From Cryobacterium sp. PAMC25264 (GTDB taxonomy: Bacteria > Actinomycetota > Actinomycetes > Actinomycetales > Microbacteriaceae), in assembly GCF_019443325.1 (NCBI RefSeq), contig NZ_CP080383.1, positions 2,480,001-2,544,000 on the forward strand: a DNA stretch of 64,000 bases. Reading direction: 5' to 3'. Both the position numbers and the translations under genes were made by a program. Positions within the stretch are counted from its first letter, which is position 1, and the number at the start of each line of letters is the position of its first letter. Under the pieces are notes generated by a model. That model had not been told where the DNA came from, made no database searches, and worked only from the letters and a program-made list of their open reading frames with translations. This document shows positions 1 through 8,169 of this stretch, one piece after another.

Positions 1-84
1 GCGGGGCGGCGGCATCCGTGCCGGGGGTCAGGTATGCGGCACCGGTGCGCGGGCCGGTGCAGACGGATGCTCCGCGGCCGGCGC

Positions 85-1161
85 TCACAGGCCGGCCAGC
101 TTCACGCGGCGCACCAGGGCGATGAGCATCGGGGCGCCCAGGAACGCCACGACCAGGCCGGCCTCGATCTCGCCGGGCGGGGCGATCACGCGGCCGAGCA
201 CGTCCGCGGCCAGCAGCAGCACCGGGCCGAGCACCGCGGAGTAGAGCAGGATCCAGCGGTAGTCCGGTCCGGTGAAGCGGCGGGCGATGTGCGGCACGGC
301 CAGGCCGACGAACACGATCGGGCCGGCCAGCGCGGTGGCGGAACCGCACAGCAGCACCACGGCGACGGCGCAGACGATGCGCGCCGCGACGAGGTTCTGG
401 CCGAGGCCGCGGGCCAGGTCGTCACCGAGCGCGAGCGCGTTGAGCATCCGCCCGGCCAGGAGGCAGAGCAGCACCCCCACGCCGATGAACGGGGCCAGTT
501 GGAGCGCCGAGCCGAGGTCGCGGGCCACCAGGGAGCCGGCCGACCAGAACCGGTACTTGTCGAAGGCCGCGGAGTCGCCGAGCAGCACGATGGTGATCAG
601 CGAGGTGAGCGACGCGGTGAGCGCGGTGCCGGCCAGCGCCAGCTTCACCGGGGTGGCGCCCTCGCGGCCGAGTGACCCGATCACGTAGACGATCACCGCC
701 GCGACAAAGGCGCCGGCGAAGGCGAACCAGACGTAGCCGAGGGCCGAGCTGACGCCGAACCAGGCGATGCCGGCGACGACGAAGAGCGAGGCGCCGGCGT
801 TGACGCCCAGCAGGCCCGGGTCGGCAAGCGGGTTGCGGGTGATGCCCTGCATGAGGGCGCCGGCCAGGCCGAGGGCGAGGCCCGCGAGTAGGCCGATGGC
901 GGTACGGGGCACGCGCAGGTCGAGTACCACGGTGTGGTCGGTGAGGCTGAGGTCGGGGCGCACCAGAGCGTCGAGCACCGTGCCCAACGGGATGTCGCGG
1001 CTGCCCACCACGAGTGACGCCGTGACCGCGAGCACCAGCAGCAGCACCGCGACCAGGAGGCCGGACAGCTGCCGGCGGCGCGGCATCCGCAAGGCTTCGC
1101 CGGGCAGGGCCGAACCACGAGCGGGCGCGCCCGTCATCCCGGCCTGTGCTGAGGTAAGCAT
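85..1161 (-). CDS. FecCD-family ferric-siderophore ABC transporter permease
   Basis: Polytopic inner-membrane permease of the BtuC/FecCD family, which moves iron-siderophore complexes through an ABC importer. About nine hydrophobic segments are visible, with the family signature MQGITRNPLADPGLLGVNAG in the first third and a typical length of 358 aa. The longest reading frame begins inside a DtxR box, so the true start may be ATG at 1137 or at 1086 (MPRRRQ). It is divergent from the PhzF gene. A second permease or ATPase gene is expected beyond the left window edge; only 84 bases remain there and they show no certain gene. Confidence 0.9.
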   Translation of the reverse strand: MLTSAQAGMTGAPARGSALPGEALRMPRRRQLSGLLVAVLLLVLAVTASLVVGSRDIPLGTVLDALVRPDLSLTDHTVVLDLRVPRTAIGLLAGLALGLAGALMQGITRNPLADPGLLGVNAGASLFVVAGIAWFGVSSALGYVWFAFAGAFVAAVIVYVIGSLGREGATPVKLALAGTALTASLTSLITIVLLGDSAAFDKYRFWSAGSLVARDLGSALQLAPFIGVGVLLCLLAGRMLNALALGDDLARGLGQNLVAARIVCAVAVVLLCGSATALAGPIVFVGLAVPHIARRFTGPDYRWILLYSAVLGPVLLLAADVLGRVIAPPGEIEAGLVVAFLGAPMLIALVRRVKLAGL

Positions 1162-1168
1162 TACCTAA
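1150..1168. promoter_or_regulatory. DtxR/IdeR iron box
   Basis: The 19-mer TGAGGTAAGCATTACCTAA matches the actinobacterial DtxR consensus TTAGGTTAGGCTAACCTAA in either orientation at about 15 positions and is nearly palindromic. It overlaps the first codon of the longest frame of the permease gene. Iron-loaded DtxR bound here would block transcription of the permease. A dtxR gene is present at about 54.5 kb. The box was found by eye; it was not scored against a matrix. Confidence 0.75.
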
Positions 1169-1232
1169 GTATGACAGCCCGGCCTGGCCCGCGCCCCTTC
1201 CCGGCGGCCGCATCGCAGGCAACCCACGCCAT

Positions 1233-1289
1233 GACTGGCCCACTTTCGCTAGTCGGATGCCCCTCCCGACTAGCAATTCCGGGCCAGTC
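1233..1289. repeat. nested inverted repeat
   Basis: Two nested perfect 9-bp arms: GACTGGCCC (1233-1241) pairs with GGGCCAGTC (1281-1289), and GCTAGTCGG (1248-1256) pairs with CCGACTAGC (1266-1274), leaving a 9-base loop. It lies between the divergent permease and PhzF genes and could form a cruciform or bind a dimeric regulator. There is no T-tract, so a simple terminator is unlikely. Confidence 0.7.
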
Positions 1290-1359
1290 TGGGCGGGAAG
1301 CATCCACGAGTTACGAATTGGCCTGGGCGCGCACGGATTACCCCTGCCAGCATGGAGTC

Positions 1360-2226
1360 ATGACCGTGCCCGTGCTGCGCCTTGCCGCCTTCACCGACCC
1401 TGCCCGTTCCGATGCCTCCGCCGGGGGCAACCCGGCCGGGGTCGTGCTTGACGCGAGCGCACTCGACGACGCTGCGATGCAGGTGATCGCGGCCGAGGTC
1501 GGCTACGCCGAGACGGCCTTCGTCACGGAGCGGTCGGTCGGCGGCGATCCGCGGCACAGCCGGCTGCGCTACTTCTCCCCCGTGGCCGAGGTGCCGTTCT
1601 GCGGGCATGCCACCGTCGCCACCGCAGTGGCACTGGCCCGCCGCGACGGCGTGGGCGCCCTCACCTTCGAGACCAGCGTCGGCTCGATCACTATCCAGAC
1701 CCGGGCCACGGATGCCGGCCTCACGGCGTCGTTCACGAGCGTCGACCCGCAGGTGCGCCCCATCGCACCCGAGGTGCTCGCTCGGTTGCTGGAGTTGCTC
1801 GGGGCCACCCCCTCGTCGCTGCACCCCGGGTATCCGCCCCGGCTGGCTTTCGCGGGCAATTGGCATCCGGTGCTGGTGTTCTTGTCGCCGGCCGAGTTCG
1901 ACGCCTTCAGCTTCGACCCCGCGGGCATGCGCGCCCTCATGGACGAGCAGGGCTGGGCGGGTACCGTGACGACCCTGTCGGTGTTGGGAGACACCGAGTT
2001 CGAGGCGCGCAACCTGTTCCCGGTCGGCACCCTCACCGAGGACCCGGCCACCGGATCGGCCGCCGCCTCGGTGGGCGGCTACCTGCGCGAGCTCGGGCTG
2101 GTGCGCCCGCCCACCCGGGTGGTCATCCACCAGGGCCGGCACGTGAGCCGGCCGAGCCTGCTCCTGGTGGACGTGCCCGCCACCGGCGGCATCGTGGTGA
2201 GCGGCGGCGCCACGGAGATCGCCTGA
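1360..2226 (+). CDS. PhzF-family isomerase-like protein
   Basis: 288-aa member of the PhzF / diaminopimelate-epimerase-fold family. Visible motifs are GNPAGVV near the N-terminus, the YAETAFV segment with the family's catalytic Glu, RYFSPVAEVPFCGHAT, and EDPATGSAAASVGGYL in the second domain. Family members are isomerases or have unknown substrates; nothing nearby suggests phenazine synthesis. An in-frame upstream start at 1171 was rejected because the first 63 residues are not family-like and run through the nested inverted repeat. Transcribed away from the iron-regulated permease. Confidence 0.88.
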   Translation: MTVPVLRLAAFTDPARSDASAGGNPAGVVLDASALDDAAMQVIAAEVGYAETAFVTERSVGGDPRHSRLRYFSPVAEVPFCGHATVATAVALARRDGVGALTFETSVGSITIQTRATDAGLTASFTSVDPQVRPIAPEVLARLLELLGATPSSLHPGYPPRLAFAGNWHPVLVFLSPAEFDAFSFDPAGMRALMDEQGWAGTVTTLSVLGDTEFEARNLFPVGTLTEDPATGSAAASVGGYLRELGLVRPPTRVVIHQGRHVSRPSLLLVDVPATGGIVVSGGATEIA

Positions 2227-2247
2227 CCGCTCGCGGCGCAAGGTAGA

Positions 2248-2310
2248 CCTCGTGGCGCAGGAAGAACCTCGCGGCGCAGGAAAATGGGCCACCTACCCTG
2301 CGCCACGAGG
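2248..2310. repeat. 14-bp inverted repeat after PhzF
   Basis: CCTCGTGGCGCAGG (2248-2261) and CCTGCGCCACGAGG (2297-2310) are perfect inverse copies separated by 35 bases, just after the PhzF stop codon. An internal near-copy GCGGCGCAGG lies at about 2271-2280. It may act as a transcript-end hairpin. Confidence 0.6.
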
Positions 2311-2436
2311 CCAAACGTGCGCCACGGCGGCCTTGCAGGGACGAGAGGCTGGCATTCCCGTCCCTCACATGCCCGCAGCACCCCTTCCGCGCCTGCATCA
2401 CCACCGAACCACGCATGGACGGCCGCGCATCCCTGG

Positions 2437-2638
2437 CTCGCAGCACGCGAAAATGCTCGCAGCACGCGAAAATGCTCGCAGCGTGCGAAAGTGCTCGCAG
2501 CACGCGAAAGTGCTCGCAGCGTGCGAAAAGCAGCGCACTACCGCACGCTGCGAGCACTAGTGCACGCTGCGAGCACCACTGCACGCTGCGAGCACCACTG
2601 CACGCTGCCCGCTGCCCGCTGCCCGCTGCCCGCTGCGA
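2437..2638. repeat. 19-bp direct array facing inverted 19-bp array
   Basis: Five consecutive 19-bp units (consensus CTCGCAGCRYGCGAAARTG) run from 2437 to 2531. Three 19-bp units in opposite orientation (GCACGCTGCGAGCACYASY) run from 2543 to 2599, followed by four copies of a 7-bp CCGCTGC motif to 2638. The two halves can pair into a long imperfect hairpin. The gap from 2227 to 2688 holds only this and the preceding inverted repeat; no gene is supported there. Confidence 0.8.
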
Positions 2639-2688
2639 CGGTCATCCCGTGCTGCGAGACGCATCCTGCGCGAGTGGAATGCTCCGGA

Positions 2689-3687
2689 CTAGAGCCCGGG
2701 GGCGTCCCCCGTCGCGACGGGCCGGTCGGGTAGGTTCGACCACTGCGACCAGGAGCCGGGATACAGCGCCGGAGCGAAGCCCGCGAGCGTGAGCGCCACC
2801 GCCTCGTGCGCCGCCGTCACGCCGGATCCGCAGTACACGCCCACGTCGAACCCGAAATCGGGCACTGCCCCGGCGCCACCGGATGCATCGGACCCCGCCC
2901 CCGTCTCGTCGCCATCCGCTGCGCCAGGCGCGGTTTCCGCCGGCGAAGCGGGTGCATCAGCTGACGCGAGTTCCCCGCCCCGCCCAGGAGCCGCATCCGT
3001 CCCGGTACGCGCCCGCACCCCGAGCGCCTCGAACCGCGCACGCAACTCGGCGGCCGGCAGGAAGCGTCCGTCGGCGTCGAGGTTGCCGCCCGTCGGCGCG
3101 TTCACCGCACCGGGGATGTGTCCGGCGCGGGGATCGATCGGCTCGGAGTCGCCCCGGTAGCGTTCGGCGGCGCGGGCGTCGAGGAGCACGCCGTCCTGTG
3201 CGAGCGCGGCCGCGGCATCCGCGTCGAGAGTAGGCAGCGCGCCGAAGACCAGGGTCACCGAACCCGCTGTCACCGGCTCCTCGCCCTCCACCACGGGAAG
3301 GCCGTCCGCGCGCCAGGCACCGAGCCCGCCGTCGAGCAGGCGCACGTCGCGCACACCCGCGTTCCGCAGCAACCACCAGGCGCGGGCGGACGACATGTTG
3401 CCCAGGTCGTCGTAGACCACGACGGTGTCTCCGTCGTTCAGACCCCATCCACGCGCCGCGGCCTGCAGCTCGGCCGGTGCGGGCAGCGGATGCCGACCAT
3501 CCGTCGGCTCACCGTGCCCGGCAAGCTCGGTGTCGAGGTCCACGTACACGGCCCCCGGCAGGTGACCGCGGCGGAATTCCGTGCGGCCGGGAGGGCCGCC
3601 GAGCTTCCACCGCACGTCGAGGATGCGCGGGGCGGGCCCGACGACGAGGAGCGCGGCCAGATCCGCCGGCGTGATCAGAGTGTGCAC
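2689..3687 (-). CDS. two-domain rhodanese-type sulfurtransferase
   Basis: 332-aa protein with two rhodanese domains. The C-terminal domain has the active-site loop CGSGVTA with Cys286; the CGSG form is typical of 3-mercaptopyruvate sulfurtransferases (SseA type), whereas thiosulfate sulfurtransferases usually have CRKG. It would move sulfane sulfur to cyanide or thiols in the cytoplasm. Odd: residues about 225-277 are an Ala/Gly/Asp/Ser-rich low-complexity insertion just before the active-site strand, making the protein about 50 aa longer than usual. GTG start. Divergent from the MFS gene. Confidence 0.9.
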   Translation of the reverse strand: MHTLITPADLAALLVVGPAPRILDVRWKLGGPPGRTEFRRGHLPGAVYVDLDTELAGHGEPTDGRHPLPAPAELQAAARGWGLNDGDTVVVYDDLGNMSSARAWWLLRNAGVRDVRLLDGGLGAWRADGLPVVEGEEPVTAGSVTLVFGALPTLDADAAAALAQDGVLLDARAAERYRGDSEPIDPRAGHIPGAVNAPTGGNLDADGRFLPAAELRARFEALGVRARTGTDAAPGRGGELASADAPASPAETAPGAADGDETGAGSDASGGAGAVPDFGFDVGVYCGSGVTAAHEAVALTLAGFAPALYPGSWSQWSNLPDRPVATGDAPGL

Positions 3688-3904
3688 CCGTTCACGTTAG
3701 CCGTAGCCGTCGGCTCGTCGCTGGGCAACCCGGCCGACCCGGACCAGGCGGACCTGGCGGGCAAAGCCGGCCAGGCCGACCTGAGGGACCCGACATCCGC
3801 TTCGACCCGGCGGAGCCCCCACCCGACATCGCGCGCCGGACCCTCAACCGACCTCGGCATCCCGCGATGCGCCGAGCCCCGCTCCGGCCGTAGACTGGAC
3901 GGTT

Positions 3905-5113
3905 GTGAGCAGCTACTGGACCCTTCTGAAAACACCGGGCGTTGCCCGTCTCATCGGAGCCCAGCTCACCGCCCGATTCCCGTTCGGGATGCTCTCGCTG
4001 GCATTCCTGATCCACATCGAGAAGCTCTTCGATTCCTACGCCGCGGCCGGCCTCGTTCTGGCCGCCATGAGCATCGGCCAGGCCATCGCGGGCCCGCTCA
4101 CCTCCCGGCTGATGGGCCGCCTGGGCATGCGCCCGGTGCTCATCGTCACCATGGTCATCTGCACCACGTCGATCGTGGCGATGGCCCTCGTTCCGCTGCC
4201 GATCGCTGGACTCATGATCATCGGCTTCATCGCCGGCCTGTCGATGCCGCCCATCCAGCCGGCCGTGCGCACCATCTACCCCAAGGTCGTCAACTCCCGC
4301 CAGCTCACCCCGCTGTTCTCCCTGGATGCCTCGGCGCAGGAGATCATCTGGGTGCTGGGCCCGGTCATCGCCACCTTCGTCGCCATCCAGGTCAGCACCA
4401 CCGCGGGCATCCTGCTCGCCGCGTTCTTCCTGGTCGCCGGCGGCATCTGGTTCGTGGCGCTGCCGGAGGTGGGCCGGGTGCGCATCCCCCGCAGCCGCCG
4501 CAAGCTCGGCGTGGTGCTCAAGAAACCCGAGGTGCTGCTCAGCACCGTTGTGGGCTTCATGCTCGTCGCGGCCTGCGCCGCCGTCGAGGCCGGCGTCGTC
4601 GCCGTGTTCGGCCACGGCAGCGCCAATGCCGGCTGGGTGCTGGGCATCTTTGCCGTCGGGTCGCTCATCGGCGGGCTCGCCCTCGGGCACCTCCCGATCG
4701 GCCCGTGGGCACTGGCCAGCCGGATGCTCATCGTCACGATCGGCCTGGCCATCGCCGGCCTCTTCCTCAACTTCTGGTGGCTTTCCGCCGCGCTGCTCGT
4801 CGCCGGCATCGGCATAGCGCCGTCGTTCGCGGTCTTGTTCGGCATCGTCTCGGCGAGCGTCAAGTTCAGCGACACCGCCGAGGCCTACGGCTGGATCGGT
4901 ACCGGCCAGCTCATCGGCGCGGCGCTCGGCTCGGCACTGGCCGGCTTCGCGATCGACCACTCCGGCGCCGGCTCGGCAATCTACGTCGCCGCCGGGTTCG
5001 CCGCGCTCGGCACGCTCATCCCCGCGCTCGGCCGTCGCTGGCACCCCGACCTGCGCGGACGCGACGTGAGCCCCATCCCCGACACCGAGCCCATCAGCAT
5101 CCAGGTCTCCTAG
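3905..5113 (+). CDS. MFS transporter
   Basis: 402-aa integral membrane protein with about 12 hydrophobic segments and the MFS loop-2/3-like motif GRLGMRPVL after TM2. Both halves resemble drug/metabolite exporters of the major facilitator superfamily. The substrate cannot be told from sequence. GTG start at 3905; the intergenic region 3688-3904 is shared with the divergent sulfurtransferase gene. The stop codon is followed at once by a C-rich tract and palindrome copy 1. Confidence 0.85.
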   Translation: MSSYWTLLKTPGVARLIGAQLTARFPFGMLSLAFLIHIEKLFDSYAAAGLVLAAMSIGQAIAGPLTSRLMGRLGMRPVLIVTMVICTTSIVAMALVPLPIAGLMIIGFIAGLSMPPIQPAVRTIYPKVVNSRQLTPLFSLDASAQEIIWVLGPVIATFVAIQVSTTAGILLAAFFLVAGGIWFVALPEVGRVRIPRSRRKLGVVLKKPEVLLSTVVGFMLVAACAAVEAGVVAVFGHGSANAGWVLGIFAVGSLIGGLALGHLPIGPWALASRMLIVTIGLAIAGLFLNFWWLSAALLVAGIGIAPSFAVLFGIVSASVKFSDTAEAYGWIGTGQLIGAALGSALAGFAIDHSGAGSAIYVAAGFAALGTLIPALGRRWHPDLRGRDVSPIPDTEPISIQVS

Positions 5114-5114
5114 T

Positions 5115-5150
5115 CCCCTCCCTCCCTCCCTCCCGCCCTCCCGCCCTCCC
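5115..5150 (-). other. G-quadruplex-forming tract
   Basis: Nine runs of three or four C separated by single T or G bases occur on the plus strand, giving nine GGG tracts with one-base loops on the minus strand. This pattern strongly favours a G-quadruplex. It starts 2 bases after the MFS stop codon and abuts palindrome copy 1. Confidence 0.6.
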
Positions 5151-5212
5151 GCGAACTGTGAGTTAAGCACCCAAAAACGCCGGATTCTGGGGCTTTTCTC
5201 TCAGTTCGCGGG
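5148..5212. repeat. 3'-end palindrome, copy 1
   Basis: CCCGCGAACTG (5148-5158) is mirrored by CAGTTCGCGGG (5202-5212), with further partial pairing inward (TTAAGC against GCTTTT). It lies between the MFS stop and the next gene. It belongs to a four-copy family whose arms read CCGCGAACTGTGAG...AAGC and GCTT...CACAGTTCGCGG. Probably works as a hairpin terminator. Confidence 0.8.
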
Positions 5213-5263
5213 TGCCTGTGGAGAGATTCCGCGCGGACCGCTTCCGTTTGACATCCTCTGTGC

Positions 5264-6172
5264 ATGTCACGACGCACCCCTCTCCCTCCCGAGCTCTTAG
5301 GCGAGCCGTTCCCGGTTGCGCTGGCCCGCAGCCTCGGCGTCACCCGGCGACGCCTCCAGGGCGCTGACCTCACCGCCCCGTTCCGGGCGGTGCGGGTCGC
5401 CGGGCCCTCCCCCAGCAGCGCGGCAACTCTCAGCCGCAGCTATGCCGAGCGGATGCCGCCCACCCACGTGATCAGCCACCACACCGCGGCCCTTCTGCTC
5501 GGGTTGCCGCTGCCCGGCTGGCTCGCCGCGGACACCCGCATCCACGTCACCGTGCCGGCCGGTACTCGGCCGCCGCAGATGACCGGGGTGATCGGACACG
5601 AGCTGCGCACCGAGCTGATGAACGTCGAGTACGTCGACGGGATCCCGGTCACCTCGCCGCTGCAGACCTGGGCGGACCTCGGCATGGTGCTGCCTCGCAC
5701 CGCGCTCGTCGCCGTCGCCGATTTCCTGCTCGCCGGCGACAACCCCGCCTACTGTCGGGAGGACTTGGACCGCGTGATCCTGGGGCGTACCGGCCGCCGC
5801 GGGGTCAAACGGCTGCGTGCGGCGGCGGCCCTCGCCCGGGCCCGGGTCGAGTCGCCCAAGGAGACCGAGACCCGCCTACTCCTCTTCGATGCGGGGCTGC
5901 CCGAGCCGCTCACGAACTACGTCATCACCGACGCCGAGGGCACCTTCATCGCGCGGGTCGACCTGGCCTGGCCGCACCTGCGCGCCTGCGTCGAGTACGA
6001 GGGCGACGGGCATCGCACCGACCGCGCGCAGTTCCGCAAGGACATCACCCGCCGGGAGCGGCTCGAGGATCACGGCTGGCGGGTCATCCGGGTCACCGAC
6101 GATGACCTCATGAACGGCGGCGAGGAGTTCCTGCGGCGGGTGCGCGCTATCCTCACCGCCCGCGAACCGTGA
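5264..6172 (+). CDS. hypothetical protein with DUF559/Vsr-like nuclease-fold domain
   Basis: 302-aa protein of a class common in actinobacteria. The N-terminal about 190 residues resemble AbiEi-like or uncharacterised DNA-binding regions. Residues 195-290 look like a DUF559/Vsr PD-(D/E)XK fold, with acidic residues at E200/E202, D233 and E244-x-E246 (VEYEG) and the WRVIRVTDDDL strand near the end. Nuclease activity is not shown. The last residues AREP and the stop codon are encoded inside palindrome copy 2, so the repeat has shaped the C-terminus. Confidence 0.7.
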   Translation: MSRRTPLPPELLGEPFPVALARSLGVTRRRLQGADLTAPFRAVRVAGPSPSSAATLSRSYAERMPPTHVISHHTAALLLGLPLPGWLAADTRIHVTVPAGTRPPQMTGVIGHELRTELMNVEYVDGIPVTSPLQTWADLGMVLPRTALVAVADFLLAGDNPAYCREDLDRVILGRTGRRGVKRLRAAAALARARVESPKETETRLLLFDAGLPEPLTNYVITDAEGTFIARVDLAWPHLRACVEYEGDGHRTDRAQFRKDITRRERLEDHGWRVIRVTDDDLMNGGEEFLRRVRAILTAREP

Positions 6173-6221
6173 GTAAAGCACCGGAATTTCGGGATTTTTG
6201 GTGCTTTACTCACAGTTCGCG
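6161..6221. repeat. 3'-end palindrome, copy 2
   Basis: Arms 6161-6182 and 6200-6221 pair over 22 bp with one mismatch around a 17-base loop. The left arm begins CGCGAACCGTGAG and its TGA is the stop codon of the upstream gene. The right arm ends 11 bases before the next start codon. Confidence 0.88.
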
Positions 6222-6232
6222 AAAATGGGGGC

Positions 6233-7051
6233 ATGGAACATGCTCTGACGCTCAACGACGGACACGCCATCCCCCAGCTCGGACTCGGGGTCTACAAGAT
6301 CCCCGACGACCTCGCCGCCGGGACCGTGCAGATCGCACTGGAGGACGGCTACCGGCACATCGACACGGCCGCGCTGTACGCCAACGAACGCGGCGTCGGC
6401 GAGGGCCTGGCCCGGGCGGCGCTGCCCCGCGACGAGGTCTTCGTCACCACCAAGGTCTGGAACGACCGGCACGGCTACGACGAGACCCTGCGCGCCTTCG
6501 ACGAGAGCCTGGCCAAGCTCGGCCTCGACTACGTCGACCTCTACCTGATCCACTGGCCGGCACCCCGGCAGGACCGGTACATCGAGACCTACCGCGCGCT
6601 CGAACGCTTGCAGGCGGATGGCCGCGCCCGATCGATCGGGGTATCCAACTTCCACCCGCACCACCTCGACCGGCTCATCGCCGAGACCGACATCGTGCCG
6701 GCAGTCAACCAAATCGAACTGCATCCGTGGCTGGCGCAGGCCGAGACCCGCGCGTACAACGCCGCCCACGGCATCCTCACCGAGGCCTGGTCGCCGCTGG
6801 CCAGGGGCCGCGCGATCGGCAACGCCACCCTCGACGCCATCGGCGCCCGGCACGGCAAGTCCGCCGCACAGGTGGTCATCCGTTGGCACCTCGAGCTCGG
6901 CAACGTGGTGATTCCCAAGTCGGTGACGCCGTCGCGCATCCGGGCGAACCTCGACGTCTTCGACTTCGCCCTGGATGCGGCCGACCGAGAGGCCATCGCC
7001 GGCCTGGACGCCGGCGAACGCACCGGAAAAGACCCCGACGACCTCGACTGA
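6233..7051 (+). CDS. aldo/keto reductase (DkgA-like)
   Basis: 272-aa NADPH-dependent oxidoreductase with a TIM-barrel fold of the AKR5 / 2,5-diketo-gluconate reductase type. The tetrad is visible as D44, Y49, K74 and H107 (LIHWP). The cofactor segment IPKSVTPSRIRAN near residue 225 is typical of AKR5 enzymes. It would reduce aldehydes or ketones in the cytoplasm; the substrate is unknown. The gene is bounded by palindrome copies 2 and 3. Confidence 0.92.
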   Translation: MEHALTLNDGHAIPQLGLGVYKIPDDLAAGTVQIALEDGYRHIDTAALYANERGVGEGLARAALPRDEVFVTTKVWNDRHGYDETLRAFDESLAKLGLDYVDLYLIHWPAPRQDRYIETYRALERLQADGRARSIGVSNFHPHHLDRLIAETDIVPAVNQIELHPWLAQAETRAYNAAHGILTEAWSPLARGRAIGNATLDAIGARHGKSAAQVVIRWHLELGNVVIPKSVTPSRIRANLDVFDFALDAADREAIAGLDAGERTGKDPDDLD

Positions 7052-7065
7052 CCCTCGCGCCCACC

Positions 7066-7127
7066 CCGCGACCTGTGAGAAAAGCACGCCTCCGGGCTCG
7101 GAGGCGTGCTTAAGTCACAGTTCGCGG
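7066..7127. repeat. 3'-end palindrome, copy 3
   Basis: Arms at about 7066-7093 and 7099-7127 pair over 28 bp with a few mismatches and a very short loop. The core is CCGCGACCTGTGAGAAAAGC against GCTTAAGTCACAGTTCGCGG. It lies between convergent aldo/keto reductase genes, so it can serve as a bidirectional terminator. Confidence 0.88.
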
Positions 7128-7141
7128 AAGGGGCGGGAGGG

Positions 7142-8128
7142 TTACCAGCGGTGGTGGATGGACTCGCGCAGCTGGCGGTCGTAGATGGACTGCACGCCTT
7201 CCATGAACTCGATGGGCAGCGCCGGCACGGCGCCGGCGGATGCGTTGCCCTCAGCCTGCTTCACCGACCGGGCGCCCGGGATCACCGAAGACACCCCGTC
7301 GATCTGCGCCACCCAGGCCAGCGCGGCCTGCGCCGGCGTGAGGCCCTCCGGCACCAGGGCGGCGAACTCCGCCGCCGCGGCCAGGCCGGTCTCGTAGTCG
7401 ACACCGGAGAAGGTCTCGCCCACATCGAAGGCGCTACCGTCGCGGTTGTAGTTGCGGTGGTCGTTCTCGGCGAACACGGTCTCGCGCGTGTACTTGCCGG
7501 TGAGCAGCCCGCTGGCCAGCGGCACCCGGGCGATGATGCCCACGCCCGCGGCGCGCGCGGCCGGCACGACCTCGTCGAGCGGCTTGAGCCGGAAGGCGTT
7601 GAGAATGATCTGCACCGTCGCGATGCCCGGCCGGCTAATGGCCTCCAGGGCCTGCGAGCAGGTCTCCACGCTCACGCCGTAGTTGGCGATGACGCCGTCG
7701 TCGACGAGGGTGTCGAGGGCGTCGTAGACCTCGCCCGACTCGATCACGGCGCTCGGCGGGCAGTGCAGCTGCACCAGGTCGAGGGTCTCGGTGCCGAGGT
7801 TGCGGCGCGAGCGTTCGGTCCAGGCGCGGAAGTTGTCGAGGACGTAGTTCTCCGGCAGCTGCTCGAGGCGCCGGCCCATCTTGGTGGCCACGGTGATGTC
7901 CACGCCGGGGGCGCCGTGCTCGAGGAAGTGCCCGATGATCTGCTCGCTGCGTCCGTCGCCATAGACGTCCGCGGTGTCGAAGAAGGTGACGCCGGCATCC
8001 ACGGATGCGGCGAGCACGGCGGTGGCGTCGGCCTCGGTGACGTCGCCCCAGTCGGCGCCCAGCTGCCAGGTGCCCAGTCCGATGACGGAGACGGTGCGGC
8101 CGGTTCTGCCCAGTGTTCTCTTATCCAT
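7142..8128 (-). CDS. aldo/keto reductase
   Basis: 328-aa enzyme of the AKR family resembling YajO/YccK-type reductases. The tetrad is D51, Y56, K83 and H122, and the N-terminus MDKRTLGRTGRTVSVIGLGT is typical. It is only distantly related to the neighbouring AKR, so tandem duplication is unlikely. The substrate is unknown. Convergent with the upstream plus-strand AKR gene, with palindrome copy 3 in the gap. Confidence 0.92.
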   Translation of the reverse strand: MDKRTLGRTGRTVSVIGLGTWQLGADWGDVTEADATAVLAASVDAGVTFFDTADVYGDGRSEQIIGHFLEHGAPGVDITVATKMGRRLEQLPENYVLDNFRAWTERSRRNLGTETLDLVQLHCPPSAVIESGEVYDALDTLVDDGVIANYGVSVETCSQALEAISRPGIATVQIILNAFRLKPLDEVVPAARAAGVGIIARVPLASGLLTGKYTRETVFAENDHRNYNRDGSAFDVGETFSGVDYETGLAAAAEFAALVPEGLTPAQAALAWVAQIDGVSSVIPGARSVKQAEGNASAGAVPALPIEFMEGVQSIYDRQLRESIHHRW

Positions 8129-8169
8129 AGGACCAGCCTAACGACGGGGCCTGACAGAACCTGGTCGAC

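Noticed and set aside
2437..2638. CRISPR array
   Set aside because: Units of 19 bp are directly adjacent with no unique spacers.
3118..5170. Long open frames overlapping the sulfurtransferase and MFS genes on both strands
   Set aside because: Arg/Pro/His-rich products without motifs; the MFS and rhodanese frames have clear family sequence.
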